Shown: positions 27,801 to 36,761, counted from the stretch's first letter. The stretch: DNA of 53,178 nt from Myxococcales bacterium (GCA_002721815.1 PBLQ01000042.1:1-53178), one strand, 5' to 3'. The notes: generated by a model not told the origin, from the sequence alone. Numbers and translations: made by a program.

Positions 27801-27876
27801 CCGCAGGTCCTTCGCAACCCCATACAGAGAGCAGTGCCAGGCAAAATAAAAAGCTTGTGAATCGCGTCTTAATCAT
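24805..27876 (-). CDS. collagen-like / lamin-tail / EGF / propeller lipoprotein
   Basis: A 1023-residue lipoprotein (lipobox V-W-G-C, Cys21). In order: two C-x-VT-x-x-D-DGTATI-x-C modules separated by Gly-x-x collagen-like triplets; an acidic/Ala linker; a lamin-tail domain (FISEYVEGDSNNKAVELFNG); three Cys-repeat/TNFR-like units (HTVTDCDDGQ-like); EGF-like repeats (CECNTGYFGDGTSC, near-identical copies); and a C-terminal beta-propeller (about residues 740-1023). The ATG at 27876 is preceded by AAAGGA. It follows a shorter paralogue by 10 bases. A surface or cell-matrix role is inferred; a degraded tail module lies just downstream. Confidence 0.88.
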   Translation of the reverse strand: MIKTRFTSFLFCLALLSVWGCEGPAGNDGANGTSCAITDNGDGSKTIRCADGTSAVIHDGNNGFSGATGATGSAGDTGEAGDDGEDGDDGIDGTDCTVTQNDDGTATITCEDGTTAIVGVPTTTATDAGSSEPVEEIDAGITEEVADAGASETLADGGVSETLADGGTSDTVADGGVVQGTADAGAPPTCEELAGNVFISEYVEGDSNNKAVELFNGGDSEVDLSLYQLVLIQNGGAWADEDKVITMSDTLPAGEVFVVCHSSATQAIKDECDLETGSLVHNGNDAIGLFACDTLVDAVGKEGVDPGDSFVVGAGSTEDYTLVRACNIDTGDFDWDSQSGETWNIFPENTFAYLGTHESPCEDCNGVPGGTALADGCGVCDEDPTNDCVQDCNGEFGGLASIDACGECVGGTTGLVPCIIDAGPGDDEPSDDEPSDNEPSDDEPSEGDSCAAGTWDDDSDALTPCIAHTVTDCDDGQLLSPGTSTSDGSCTDCSAGFYDHDSNPSSDCVAHTVTDCDIGQTLTIGTITADGYCTDCAAGEYDDDSDALTPCIAHMVTDCADGQTLTAPTATTDGSCADCDANTYDDDGDATTACIAHTVCDGNATETSAGDATTDAACECNTGYFGDGTSCAMHTACDANASETTPGTSTTDAACECNTGYFGDGTSCAMHTACDANATEITPGTSTTDAACECNTGFFGDGAGCDPTKNLGEACTDNAECTSGICDNSVCAPVPPMHLGASGCTYTSYVLSDGTLLCGTNDKTAKYYTNGTGTALSADLDLDGTSDVEYRSGGTWTTWASDLGSSTPTFAENPANGDIYYTGLVFDGGATTTIWKSEGGVLGAQSEFATGLDVEVFDSGITSDTTYLYARTGIDEVTRYEMATGTTTVIATSGIPSADSMAVGDQYIYISTEHQIFRVDKVNGGAGEVIAGTGVAGDNYAADGVDATTVAITIPSKSVASVVQGRVYFVDQSGYTGGKVRYITPDGTLETVEEIESSINRGVFVRGNLAYAKTYEIAAPIAP

Positions 27877-27886
27877 TGTGTTTCCT

Positions 27887-28789
27887 TTACTCATCGCAGT
27901 CGAATCCGTGTGTTCCTAAATAATAAACGTTGTTCTCTTCGTAGACGTCCCATTGGCTGGCGCCCTCGCTCCAGTTGGTGCTACCGGACGTGATGTTGCT
28001 TTTGCGCACCAAGGTATAATCTGTGGTAGATCCAGTGGAGACACTCCAGCCAGCGGCGCCTGGATCTTGCCCTGGCTGCCCCACCACATCGAGGGTGACA
28101 CTCCCCCGGTTGAGCGCCACCGCATCATTACCGTTGAAAGTGAGTGCACCGGAAGACTGATCGCATTGGGCGATGATTTCTGCATTCGCACCGCCATTGC
28201 ACACCACATGCACTTCACCCGGCTCCAAACTGCCACTCAATTGAAGCATGGTGGTCAAGGCGCCGCCGTTCGTTCCTCTTTGCAGTGTGTAGCCGTTCAA
28301 CGTCACGGTGTTAGAGGTGCCGTTAAAGATCTCGATGGCTTTGTTATAGCTGCTGCCCTCAATGTACTCAGAGATGATTAAATCGCTGGCGGCGCCAAAG
28401 CACCCTCCGCCATTGCCACCGGTGGTGTCTTGACTGCTGTCCACACCAACCCCAATGGTGGTGGATGTGCCATCGGTGCAAGTGATGGTCGCCGTGCCAT
28501 CATCGTTTTGGGTCACGGAACAATCACGGCCATCTTTGCCATTGGCGCCATCTTCGCCATCTGGGCCTGGTAAACCGTCTGGGCCGTCAGCCCCTGTTTC
28601 TCCGGCTGCGCCGTCTTCACCGCGGGTGCCGCTGGAGAGAACTTCTTCGGTGCCATCGCTGCACGTGAGGGTGGCAGTGCCATCCCCATTGTCAGTGACC
28701 GAACAGGCGTTCCCGTCTGCCCCATCTGGCCCCTGGGTGCCGCACCCCAAAACAAAGCAAAAAAGTGTCAAAGCTCTAAAATTACGCAT
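27887..28789 (-). CDS. collagen-like / lamin-tail lipoprotein, short paralogue
   Basis: A 300-residue lipoprotein (lipobox V-L-G-C, Cys16). A CSVTDNGDGTATLTC module, a run of Gly-x-x triplets (GETGADGPDGLPGPDGEDG), a second such Cys module, then a lamin-tail domain (IISEYIEGSSYNKAIEIFNG to the end). It matches the first third of the next gene but lacks the Cys-repeat, EGF and propeller parts. The ATG at 28789 has GAGGA 6 bases upstream; longer in-frame starts overlap the preceding gene. It is the third gene of the minus-strand operon starting with the kinase. Confidence 0.9.
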   Translation of the reverse strand: MRNFRALTLFCFVLGCGTQGPDGADGNACSVTDNGDGTATLTCSDGTEEVLSSGTRGEDGAAGETGADGPDGLPGPDGEDGANGKDGRDCSVTQNDDGTATITCTDGTSTTIGVGVDSSQDTTGGNGGGCFGAASDLIISEYIEGSSYNKAIEIFNGTSNTVTLNGYTLQRGTNGGALTTMLQLSGSLEPGEVHVVCNGGANAEIIAQCDQSSGALTFNGNDAVALNRGSVTLDVVGQPGQDPGAAGWSVSTGSTTDYTLVRKSNITSGSTNWSEGASQWDVYEENNVYYLGTHGFDCDE

Positions 28790-28856
28790 GAAATTCCTCT
28801 TTCTTGAGAGCAAAGAATTAGCCCAAAGCGGCTTGGTTGTAAAAATCATTTTGGCT

Positions 28857-29204
28857 TTATTTGCCCTTTTTGTAGATGAGCTCAGCATCTCGCGCGAGCA
28901 GCACCCCTTGGGCGTTGAAAACGAAACTTTCCATCTGCTCTTCCTCCCCAAACACAGACCCCGAACGTCGCACGTAAAGCCAGTCCAACCCACCGTGATC
29001 ATTGGGTTTTACGCGGCCCGGTGTGCCCCGCTCTCGCAGAATCTTTTTCTGCCCCAGTGAAAGCTTCCCGGGTGCAGTTTTACGAGGATCTTTCAAGCCG
29101 CAACCTGGCGGCCCGGGCTTTTGGTGAGACATCTGAACGGGATCACAAGCGCCGATCATCGGGATGCTCAGACCCATTAAAAAGAGCAAAATAAAGTTCT
29201 TCAT
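28857..29204 (-). CDS. small lipoprotein
   Basis: A 115-residue lipoprotein (signal with I-G-A-C, Cys20). The mature part has LSLGQKKILRERGTPGRV, a W-L-Y-V-R strand and an ESFVFNAQGVL strand. That order loosely recalls SmpA/OmlA-type folds, where a loop of the form G-x-P precedes strands ending in F-x-x-G, but this is not a firm match. It starts 9 bases after the kinase stop, so it is very likely co-transcribed with it. Function unknown. Confidence 0.8.
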   Translation of the reverse strand: MKNFILLFLMGLSIPMIGACDPVQMSHQKPGPPGCGLKDPRKTAPGKLSLGQKKILRERGTPGRVKPNDHGGLDWLYVRRSGSVFGEEEQMESFVFNAQGVLLARDAELIYKKGK

Positions 29205-29213
29205 GGATTCTTT

Positions 29214-32200
29214 TTACAAACCTTTGCGCGCAAAGCAATTGGCCAACCGCCGCATGGCCATGGAGCGACCGTGTAGCAAAGACAATGCCTTGGGGTGTGA
29301 ATCATCTAAATCTAAGTTCACCTGTGAGATGCGTAAATAATCGACCACCCGATCACCAAACTTTGCGACAAAATGAGCTGCCATGGCTTTGCTTTCAGAG
29401 TTCAGCATTAAATTGAAACGACGGCCGTCGGCCACCAGCTTAATGCCCATGGGGTATGAACCTTCAACCCGAGCCAGCATGCTGGATTTCCCTTTTTTCA
29501 CAATACGCTCTAGCTTGCTTTGTAGTTGATCGGTGACCGTTAAGGTAAGCACAAAAGGAGAAGGCGCATTTTGAAAAATGGACTGGGTACAATCCAGATG
29601 CTCGTTGAAGCGATACAACGAAACCGTTTCCCGAAACACAAAACCGCGACTGTCACTGTAGGTCAGCACCGCTTGGCTGTCTTGCCAAACATCGGCCAAG
29701 CAATAGATGCGTTGATCGGCCGCAGAGGGATTTTTGTTGTAGCTCTTTTGCCGGATCACCAAAGAAGCGTTCAAATCGGGTGCTTGCGGATCCACCTGCC
29801 ACTGTCGCGGTCGGGTCAGGGCCCGCGGTAAGCCGTGTGAGCGAAAACCCCCATCACGCTCAACGTACACCCTACCCCCTACCTCTAAAGCGAGCGGTAC
29901 CCCATTGCTGTTCTTCTCGGCAATAAGCTTTTGCAACTGCTTGAGACGCACGGCCACCATTTCGCCCACGCCATTGGTGGGCATGGACACAACGTCCACG
30001 GAAGTGAGCGAGGCCGATAAAATACGCTCGAGCAATCGGCGGGGCCCATACCGACGTACACTGGGTCGCCCTCCATCGGGCACCCAGGCAATGAGGCCTT
30101 CGGTCAGTGATACTTGGCGTTTCGCACCGCGATTGAGAGGATCGGAGGGCAGTCCATCAAGATCTTGTCCGTTGAGTTCGGCGATCAAAATGGATTCACT
30201 TTTTCGGTTGAGAATCTGCTCACAAAACCGCAACCAAAAAGGATGTTTCCACACCGCCTCAGGAATTTGTCCGGTCACATTCACCCACAGGGACAAAGCA
30301 CGGGCCTGCGCCTGCTCCGAGTGACGGCCTTTTCCCCACAAGACCCCCGCTGTATCGTAAATGCCATAAAAATTTTCGCCCTCGCGTTGCTGGGGCTGCA
30401 GCAACCATTCCTCTTCGGCACCGCGATGCCTTTCTTCGGCACGGAGGTTCATGGCCAACCGCCCGGTGAGCATGGGCGGCAAACCACGGCCAATAAAGCC
30501 GCGACGGAAGATGGGTTTTAATCTTTTCCTTTGAGCCGGGGTCATCACCCCGAAAACACGGTGCGCCATGAGCGTAAGATCTCGCCCAAGAGACATAATT
30601 TTTCGAGTGGTTAAGGATCCGCGTTCCGCATTTTTCTCCGCCGCATTGATGATGCCCGCATTGGAGCTGTCCAGCCGCTCTTGAACCGCTCGAAAAGTAG
30701 CCAATTGACTGGTTACCAAAGAAAGCGACTGAAACACGGCATCTTTGGCTTGGGTGTCTCTGGCCACCCATGCCGCACACATAAGATCCGGATCGGACAA
30801 CGCAAAAATGGCATGGTTCGCAGATAAATCTTTGATGACCTGAATGGGAGGGGTCTCACCAGCCGCAGCTAAAAGAAACAGAGCCGCCCGTAAAAAAGGC
30901 GTCGGCGCAATCTCGGCCCAATCACAAAAGTCGTCGCCATCGAGCGGAGACAAGGTGCCGGTGGCCCAAAAGGCTTCTGGCAAATTCCCGGCCACCAAGG
31001 CCCCAAAAATCGCCAAACGGTTTCGCGTTTCGTGACTGCCATAGGGTTCGTTTAAATCCACCAAACGACAGGTGATGGGTACTTTTTGTTTGCTAAAGAA
31101 CTTTTTAATCGCAGCCAGCCGACGAATAATTCGTGCCTGTGCACCGTCACGTGCATCCAAGACGGGGAATACGCTCAACTCCCACCCCTGCGCGGAGGGC
31201 ATTAACCCCAAAGCTTGGATGTCGCGAAACAAAGCGGGGGCAGACAAACGCTTGGGTTTTTGAACCTCACCCTTACGGCTTCTATCTCGGGCCGGCAAAT
31301 GATACCCCAGAATCCCCGGCGCATCTTTTTCAAGATCTGCTTCTTCAAAATTACCATGAAACAATTCGGGTAACCACGGCAACACGCCCAGAATTTGAGC
31401 CGGCATCTCGTGTTTCAGCCAGCGCAGTCGCCAACGCAACGCCGCAGAAAGTCGACGTGGATCGTCGTGGGGCAGCGTCTCCTGAAGTGAATCGAGGGAG
31501 ATCTCAATGGACGGTTCATCATCAACACCAATCGCAGTGAGGGCATGACGCAATGCGCTCATGTTGTCGTAACGCGCACTTCGTTCTTTTTGCAGACACT
31601 TGTTAATCAATTGATTGAGTTGATCGGGAACGGGCTGGCCCTGCACGGACTCGATGGGTTTCGCCCGGGCATGTACGTGCTGATACAAAATAGAAGAAAT
31701 GGTTTTGCCTTGAAATGGATACTTCCCACTCAACAGATAATATAACAAAATTCCGAACGCGTAGACATCTGTGCGGACATCAATGCTTTGCCCCAACACC
31801 TGCTCGGGGGCCATGCTGTTACAGGTACCGATCATCGCCCCGGTACGGGTGGCAAATGAGCCAGTGTTGTCGTTCATTTTTGCAATACCAAAATCAAGCA
31901 CTTTCACACACATGTCATCGGGGGACGGTCGCAAAAGAACGACGTTGGCAGGCTTAAGGTCGCGGTGGATAACACCAGCCTCATGCGCGGCCTCTAAGGC
32001 AATGGAAAGTTGTTTCCCTATTTCAAAGGTTTCTTCGATGGAAAAGGGCCCTTGGGTTTTCACCAATCGGTCGAGCGGATCGCCCATGAGGAATTCCATG
32101 ACCAGGTATTTTTGCCCATAGACGGTTTCACCATATTCAAACACTTCCACCACATGGTCGCTTTCGATGGCCTTAATGGCTTTGTACTCTCTTAAAAACC

Positions 32201-32984
32201 GTTCGGTGGCTTGTCGAGAGCTTTCCATATCACGACGTAGCATTTTGATGGCCACCGGCACATTGTCTGATAAACGGGTACCGCGATACACAATGCCCAT
32301 GCCACCTTCACCCAATTTTTCTTCGAGAAGGTATTGGCCCCCAATCACCGTTTCTCCCATGGTGGGATCGGTGAAAGAATCACGCTCAAATTTCTCCATG
32401 GTGTTTTCGGTGAGTGTAAAAATTGGGTTTTGGTCTTGAGAAAATGACAGTCGGGTGGCGTGCTCTTCTTCGCTAATAATTTCGAGCTGAGGTTTGGGCG
32501 GTGACTTTTTCTTTTTGGGTGTGGTTAACAAAATGGGCTTGTCCGACTCATGGGTGTGACCGAAAGCGCGAACAGGGCTGGGGCTTAACGTGTCACCAAA
32601 TGAAAAGTCGGCTTCCTCAGGGCTAGAGAAATCCTCCTCCTCTGCCGCTTCTTCGGAGGGGGTTAAGGTGCGAACAGTTTCGGTTCCAAAAAATGCGCCG
32701 AGCAAGGGGTGGTCCACCGTACGCACCCAATCATTGTTGCCCTGTTTTACTTCATCATGATCAAAAACTTTTTGTTCAAGAATCCAAATTTGAATTTGGC
32801 TTAAATCGGCCACTTCAATGGTGGCTCCGGTGGGATGCCGAATCACCCACGGTCCTTCTTCTTGATCGATGGCGTACTTGAAAAGATGATCGCAAACCGC
32901 ACACCGAATTTTGGCCCCATCGGAACCGATTTCATCGCCGGTCAACTCATATTCACTTTTGCACTCAGGGCATGAAATCAGCAT
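29214..32984 (-). CDS. zinc-ribbon Ser/Thr protein kinase with large unknown C-terminus
   Basis: A 1256-residue protein. An N-terminal MJ0042-type zinc ribbon (Cys5, Cys8, Cys28, Cys31) is followed by a GYF_2-like region (about 44-100), an acidic/Pro linker, then a Hanks-type kinase domain (about 218-490). The kinase has glycine loop GEGGMG (225-230), Lys247, HRDLKPAN (340-347), DFGIAK (364-369) and APEQ (392-395), and all catalytic residues are present. Residues about 500-1256 have no family I recognise, and no transmembrane segment is seen, so the kinase is probably cytosolic. It heads an operon of three lipoprotein genes. Similar N-terminal arrangements occur in Myxococcota kinases. Confidence 0.92.
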   Translation of the reverse strand: MLISCPECKSEYELTGDEIGSDGAKIRCAVCDHLFKYAIDQEEGPWVIRHPTGATIEVADLSQIQIWILEQKVFDHDEVKQGNNDWVRTVDHPLLGAFFGTETVRTLTPSEEAAEEEDFSSPEEADFSFGDTLSPSPVRAFGHTHESDKPILLTTPKKKKSPPKPQLEIISEEEHATRLSFSQDQNPIFTLTENTMEKFERDSFTDPTMGETVIGGQYLLEEKLGEGGMGIVYRGTRLSDNVPVAIKMLRRDMESSRQATERFLREYKAIKAIESDHVVEVFEYGETVYGQKYLVMEFLMGDPLDRLVKTQGPFSIEETFEIGKQLSIALEAAHEAGVIHRDLKPANVVLLRPSPDDMCVKVLDFGIAKMNDNTGSFATRTGAMIGTCNSMAPEQVLGQSIDVRTDVYAFGILLYYLLSGKYPFQGKTISSILYQHVHARAKPIESVQGQPVPDQLNQLINKCLQKERSARYDNMSALRHALTAIGVDDEPSIEISLDSLQETLPHDDPRRLSAALRWRLRWLKHEMPAQILGVLPWLPELFHGNFEEADLEKDAPGILGYHLPARDRSRKGEVQKPKRLSAPALFRDIQALGLMPSAQGWELSVFPVLDARDGAQARIIRRLAAIKKFFSKQKVPITCRLVDLNEPYGSHETRNRLAIFGALVAGNLPEAFWATGTLSPLDGDDFCDWAEIAPTPFLRAALFLLAAAGETPPIQVIKDLSANHAIFALSDPDLMCAAWVARDTQAKDAVFQSLSLVTSQLATFRAVQERLDSSNAGIINAAEKNAERGSLTTRKIMSLGRDLTLMAHRVFGVMTPAQRKRLKPIFRRGFIGRGLPPMLTGRLAMNLRAEERHRGAEEEWLLQPQQREGENFYGIYDTAGVLWGKGRHSEQAQARALSLWVNVTGQIPEAVWKHPFWLRFCEQILNRKSESILIAELNGQDLDGLPSDPLNRGAKRQVSLTEGLIAWVPDGGRPSVRRYGPRRLLERILSASLTSVDVVSMPTNGVGEMVAVRLKQLQKLIAEKNSNGVPLALEVGGRVYVERDGGFRSHGLPRALTRPRQWQVDPQAPDLNASLVIRQKSYNKNPSAADQRIYCLADVWQDSQAVLTYSDSRGFVFRETVSLYRFNEHLDCTQSIFQNAPSPFVLTLTVTDQLQSKLERIVKKGKSSMLARVEGSYPMGIKLVADGRRFNLMLNSESKAMAAHFVAKFGDRVVDYLRISQVNLDLDDSHPKALSLLHGRSMAMRRLANCFARKGL

Positions 32985-33063
32985 GTAGAAAGATCCAAGA
33001 AAACCACGGGGTCTCTATGGGATCAAACCAGATTCGCGTGGGTGAATGCAAGTTTGAGTGATG

Positions 33064-33099
33064 TAAAAAAGCTTTAGTTTTTAAGTGGTTAAACTAAAG
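33064..33099 (-). terminator. terminator of tldD-pmbA
   Basis: A perfect 9-base-pair AT-rich stem CTTTAGTTT / AAACTAAAG (33072-33080 with 33091-33099) and a 10-base loop; on the minus strand CTTTTTTAC follows. The pmbA stop codon lies inside the stem. Confidence 0.65.
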
Positions 33100-34416
33100 G
33101 GTAAATTTCATGGCGCCCAGCAAAGCACCGGGTGTGCACTTGGCCGAAGCAGAACGCGCACCGTAGGTGGCCGCGGAGATTTCGGTGTGGCGTTGCTGGG
33201 TTAAGCCCTCACAAGCCGTCCCAAAAAGCGAATAGATGGAATCATCAAAACGCATGACATTGATGGGCGCCACCAATTGGCCACGGGTCACCTGAAAACA
33301 TCCAAAACGGGTCATTCCCGTAATGCGACCCGCCAGACGATCGGAATAATTCAAATACCATAGATTGTTGATGTAGATGCCATCGCCCAGGGCTGACAGG
33401 ACATCTGCCTCTTGTAACTGGCCACCGGCCATCGAAAGAGACTGGGGGGATTCGCCTTCATCTGCGCCATTGTTGACCCCACCGATTTGTTTGGCTGTAC
33501 GCGGTGCGACCAATAAATCGGTACCCCTGCCCTCACGCACCAGGTGGGTTTGTGGGGGGCGATCAAAACCAGCGCTGTTAAAAAAAGGACCCACGCCAGC
33601 CTCGGTATCTTCCACCAAAGAAATTTGCGGACCCAATTGTTTTTTATTTTCATAGAGCAGTTGCAAAGCAGAACGCTTTTCTTCTTTGGCTCGCTGAGAA
33701 AAGCCGCCCCAACAAAAGACATCTAAAATTTCTGCCACGGCCGCCGGTGACAAAAACACACGATAGGTCCCAGGTGACAAAGTCACCGGCTCTTTTTCCA
33801 TTAAAGCCAATTGTTCTTTTTGGCTGGCGAACGATTTCAGCCAGTCATCGGTAGACCATCGGGAGCCCGCCAAACCACTCTTCACCGCTTTGTCTCCATG
33901 GGCATACAAACTGTATTCGAGAACATGAGAGGCCCTAGAGAACCATTTGTGAGCCCCTCGGTGATTGGCATATCCAAAAAATTGGGGACCGCTGGCATAA
34001 AAACCAACCAAGTCCGTTCCCGCAGCGGTACTGCAAATATCTTCAACCACATCGTGAACGGATACATTTTCGCTGGTGTCTTCTTCGACTCGGATGTTGT
34101 CTGTATCGTAAAATACCGCGTAAGGGTCTTCGGGCAAAACGCTCAAGGCCTCTCGCAATGCGCCCAGATTATTTATCAAACGTTGGGCATCCTCTTTTGG
34201 GTTTTCGCCACATATGAATTCTTCGCTGATGGCCCGGCCGTTTTTTTGCAGATTAAAAGTGGCATAAGCTTGATCAACCGTGCCAATTTGGCGCACCCGC
34301 GCGTGGTTGAAACGAACAAAGTCGGATCGCTCACCGTGAAAATACAACGATGCTTGCTCATCGGTGGCCACCGCACCAAAAACCGCTTGGCTCAAATCTT
34401 CGAAATATTGTTTCAT
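33094..34416 (-). CDS. pmbA: TldE/PmbA-type metalloprotease partner subunit
   Basis: A 440-residue TldD/PmbA family protein. It lacks the HExxxH zinc motif of the upstream gene, as expected for the TldE (PmbA) subunit, which forms a heterodimer with TldD. Family landmarks include an N-terminal YFHGERSDFVRFNHARVRQ strand pair, the LSPGTYRVFLSP strand, and a C-terminal ITGMTRFGCFQV segment. In Escherichia coli the pair degrades unfolded peptides and processes microcin B17 precursor and CcdA. No peptide-antibiotic gene is visible nearby, so a housekeeping role is likelier. Its ATG overlaps the tldD stop by four bases. Confidence 0.88.
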   Translation of the reverse strand: MKQYFEDLSQAVFGAVATDEQASLYFHGERSDFVRFNHARVRQIGTVDQAYATFNLQKNGRAISEEFICGENPKEDAQRLINNLGALREALSVLPEDPYAVFYDTDNIRVEEDTSENVSVHDVVEDICSTAAGTDLVGFYASGPQFFGYANHRGAHKWFSRASHVLEYSLYAHGDKAVKSGLAGSRWSTDDWLKSFASQKEQLALMEKEPVTLSPGTYRVFLSPAAVAEILDVFCWGGFSQRAKEEKRSALQLLYENKKQLGPQISLVEDTEAGVGPFFNSAGFDRPPQTHLVREGRGTDLLVAPRTAKQIGGVNNGADEGESPQSLSMAGGQLQEADVLSALGDGIYINNLWYLNYSDRLAGRITGMTRFGCFQVTRGQLVAPINVMRFDDSIYSLFGTACEGLTQQRHTEISAATYGARSASAKCTPGALLGAMKFTL

Positions 34417-35849
34417 TTTTCACCACCAAACACCGCGACATCGCCAAACAAACAGGTGGGGCTGGCATGGCCCACACGAATGACTTGGTTGGGCTCACCC
34501 TTACCACAAAAAGGCGTCCCCATAATTTCAAAGGTAGATGTATCACCCACCGCCTCGAGGTTTCGCCAAAAGTTCGCTGAAACACCCCGGTAATTGGGGT
34601 TTTTGACGATGGTGGTTAATTCGCCGTTTTCGATGAGCTGCCCCCATTCACATCCAAATTGAAATTTATTCCGGGAATCATCGATGGACCAAGAACGGTT
34701 GGTCTTCATTAAAACGCCTTTTTCCACTGAAGACACCATCTCTTTAAAGCTGCTCGAACCAGGCTCTAAGTTGAGGTTGGCCATGCGATCAATGGGGGCA
34801 CGGTTCCAGTTGGTGGCACGGGCATTGGCCACGCCCGGCAAACCGCTGCGGGCCATGGAACCCACCGACCCCATGGGGCACTCCAAAATGCCGTCTTTGA
34901 TCAAATATTGTTTTTGGGCACGGTTCCCTTCGTCATCAAAAGCGTAACTGGCGATTTCGCTGGACATGCCCGGGTCGAAACTCACGTTGAGCAACTTCGA
35001 TCCGTACTGATACGAGCCAAACATCTCTGGGGTGACAAATGTGGTCCCCGCATAATTGCGTTCGTCCCCCAAAATTCGATCGGTTTCCAAAGGATGCCCA
35101 ATGGATTCATGAATTTGTAAAATCATTTGGTCGGGCATCAACAAAACATGGCGGCGGTCAGAGGGACAATTGGGAGCGTCCAACAAGGCGAGGGCATCGT
35201 TGGCCATCACCGGCGCACGATCCATTAAATTCAATTGCTCGATCAATTCAAAGCCGCCTTGACGCACCAATGCACGGCCAGACATGCTGCGGGTTTGCGC
35301 ATCGTTATCATTGGCAGCGGTCACAGAAATATCCGGTGCCACAAAAGTGATCTTTTGAAGTACCTCTCCTCCCTCGTGGGTGATGTATCCGTGGGTTTCA
35401 TCGGCGCACCACAGGGAAGACTCTCGGTAGACAATGTTGTTGTGGCATTTCATCGAAGCGTTCATGTCCATGAGCAACGAAACTTTGTCTTGAAGAGATA
35501 CGCCTTGCCAGGGCTGACCCACTTGGCTTTCGTAGGCGCCTTGCGGATGCGGCCAATTAAAATCTTTGGGCCAAGGCAACTGCTGGTTCGCGGTGCGCTC
35601 GAGATGCCCCCGAGCCATCTCAATGGCCTCACGCACCCCTGCTTCAGAGGTGTTTCGAGTGGCGGCATAGCCCCAAGCCCCCTGATCCCAAAGGGTGATC
35701 ATTAACCCCAAATCACGCTCACGCCGTAAGGGTTCCAGGTTTTCATCACGCACAGTGATAATTTCGGATTCTTTTTGCACCCAACGCAAGGAGCCAAAGG
35801 CCACCTGCGGACAATGTTTTTGAAAGATTGATTTGAGTTCTTTTTGCAT
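34413..35849 (-). CDS. tldD: TldD metalloprotease subunit
   Basis: A 478-residue TldD-type zinc protease. The metal motif HESIGH (HExxxH; His247, Glu248, His252 counted from the ATG at 35849) is present. It is followed by a DPGMSSEIASYAFDDEG strand region, the FQFGCEWGQLIENGEL block and the Cys ligand in MGTPFCGKGEPNQ. It should work with the downstream TldE subunit as a barrel-like heterodimer that admits only unfolded peptides. A TTG start two codons upstream is possible. A 4-base overlap with pmbA indicates translational coupling. The first promoter element is not obvious in the 218-base spacer. Confidence 0.93.
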   Translation of the reverse strand: MQKELKSIFQKHCPQVAFGSLRWVQKESEIITVRDENLEPLRRERDLGLMITLWDQGAWGYAATRNTSEAGVREAIEMARGHLERTANQQLPWPKDFNWPHPQGAYESQVGQPWQGVSLQDKVSLLMDMNASMKCHNNIVYRESSLWCADETHGYITHEGGEVLQKITFVAPDISVTAANDNDAQTRSMSGRALVRQGGFELIEQLNLMDRAPVMANDALALLDAPNCPSDRRHVLLMPDQMILQIHESIGHPLETDRILGDERNYAGTTFVTPEMFGSYQYGSKLLNVSFDPGMSSEIASYAFDDEGNRAQKQYLIKDGILECPMGSVGSMARSGLPGVANARATNWNRAPIDRMANLNLEPGSSSFKEMVSSVEKGVLMKTNRSWSIDDSRNKFQFGCEWGQLIENGELTTIVKNPNYRGVSANFWRNLEAVGDTSTFEIMGTPFCGKGEPNQVIRVGHASPTCLFGDVAVFGGEK

Positions 35850-36067
35850 CACCAACCACCCGCCACCCAGTTCACTGGGGCTAACCTCGCAATAATTCTA
35901 AGCATATTTTTGCTTTTTTCTCTTATACTTTTTTCAACAAAAACGCCTTTCCTTTGTTATAATCAGGAGTGCTTCGGCCCGACTTAGATTGTCCGCATGG
36001 ATTTTGACCCCAAGTCTGAATCTCTGCATACCCCCCCTCAAACAATCTTTGACGTGCCGGGGCCTCT

Positions 36068-36610
36068 TTAATTTTGGGGCTTGGTTTTCTTTTGCAGCGG
36101 CTCAAAATTCAGCGCAGCCGAATTCACACAATAACGCAAACCTGTGGGTTGAGGCCCGTCGTCAAACACATGTCCCAAATGCCCGTCGCAACGATGGCAC
36201 AAAATCTCTTCGCGAAGAATGCCTAAGCTGCGATCCGCCTCCACTTCCACTGCGTGCCCATCATGAGGTGCGAAGAAGCTGGGCCAGCCGGTCCCGGATT
36301 TGAATTTGGTCTCACTGGAAAATAACGGAGCGCCACATCCCGCACAATGGTAGGTGCCCGGCCGCTTTTCGTCCCAGTACGCCCCCGTAAAAGGACGTTC
36401 GGTGCCTTTTTCTCTGAGCACATAGAACTGAAGGTCCGTTAAAGCCGCCCGCCATTCCGCTTTGGATTTCACGATTTTTTGCTTTTTTTCACCCTGGACC
36501 CCGGCCTTCGGAGGGTTGGGTTTGGTGGCATGGGCTTCATGGTTGGTACAGCCAGCGCCACAAATCATCCACAAAATGAGCGCAAACCCCCAATGGAAGA
36601 AATTTTTCAT
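36068..36610 (-). CDS. msrB: peptide-methionine (R)-S-oxide reductase, lipoprotein form
   Basis: A 180-residue MsrB carried on a lipoprotein signal (lipobox G-A-G-C, Cys21) with a Lys-rich linker to about residue 48. The catalytic domain has structural zinc Cys pairs C89-x-x-C92 and C138-x-x-C141, the GWPSF substrate loop and the active-site Cys161 in RYCVNSAAL. Export to the envelope implies repair of oxidised surface proteins rather than cytosolic ones. A reductant of the periplasm would be needed, and none is encoded beside it. Single-gene unit. Confidence 0.94.
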   Translation of the reverse strand: MKNFFHWGFALILWMICGAGCTNHEAHATKPNPPKAGVQGEKKQKIVKSKAEWRAALTDLQFYVLREKGTERPFTGAYWDEKRPGTYHCAGCGAPLFSSETKFKSGTGWPSFFAPHDGHAVEVEADRSLGILREEILCHRCDGHLGHVFDDGPQPTGLRYCVNSAALNFEPLQKKTKPQN

Positions 36611-36761
36611 CTTAAAGTCCTTTAAAAACAGATGCTTATATAATGTCTTCCCTTATTTTACACAATCCGAGACCCAAGCGCCGCTCTCCCCCTTCCTTTT
36701 TGGCAAAAAATCGCTATAGATCGGGTTTTAAGGGCCTTTAAAATCCCATGGAGCCGTTGCC

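Noticed and set aside
33094-35849. TldD/TldE pair as part of a microcin or RiPP cluster
   Set aside because: No precursor peptide, modification enzyme or exporter gene lies nearby; the pair is a common housekeeping protease.
35997-36071. 24-codon plus-strand frame with a TATAAT upstream at 35958
   Set aside because: No ribosome site at a sensible distance, overlaps the msrB stop, and the peptide has no recognisable feature; the -35 element is also missing.
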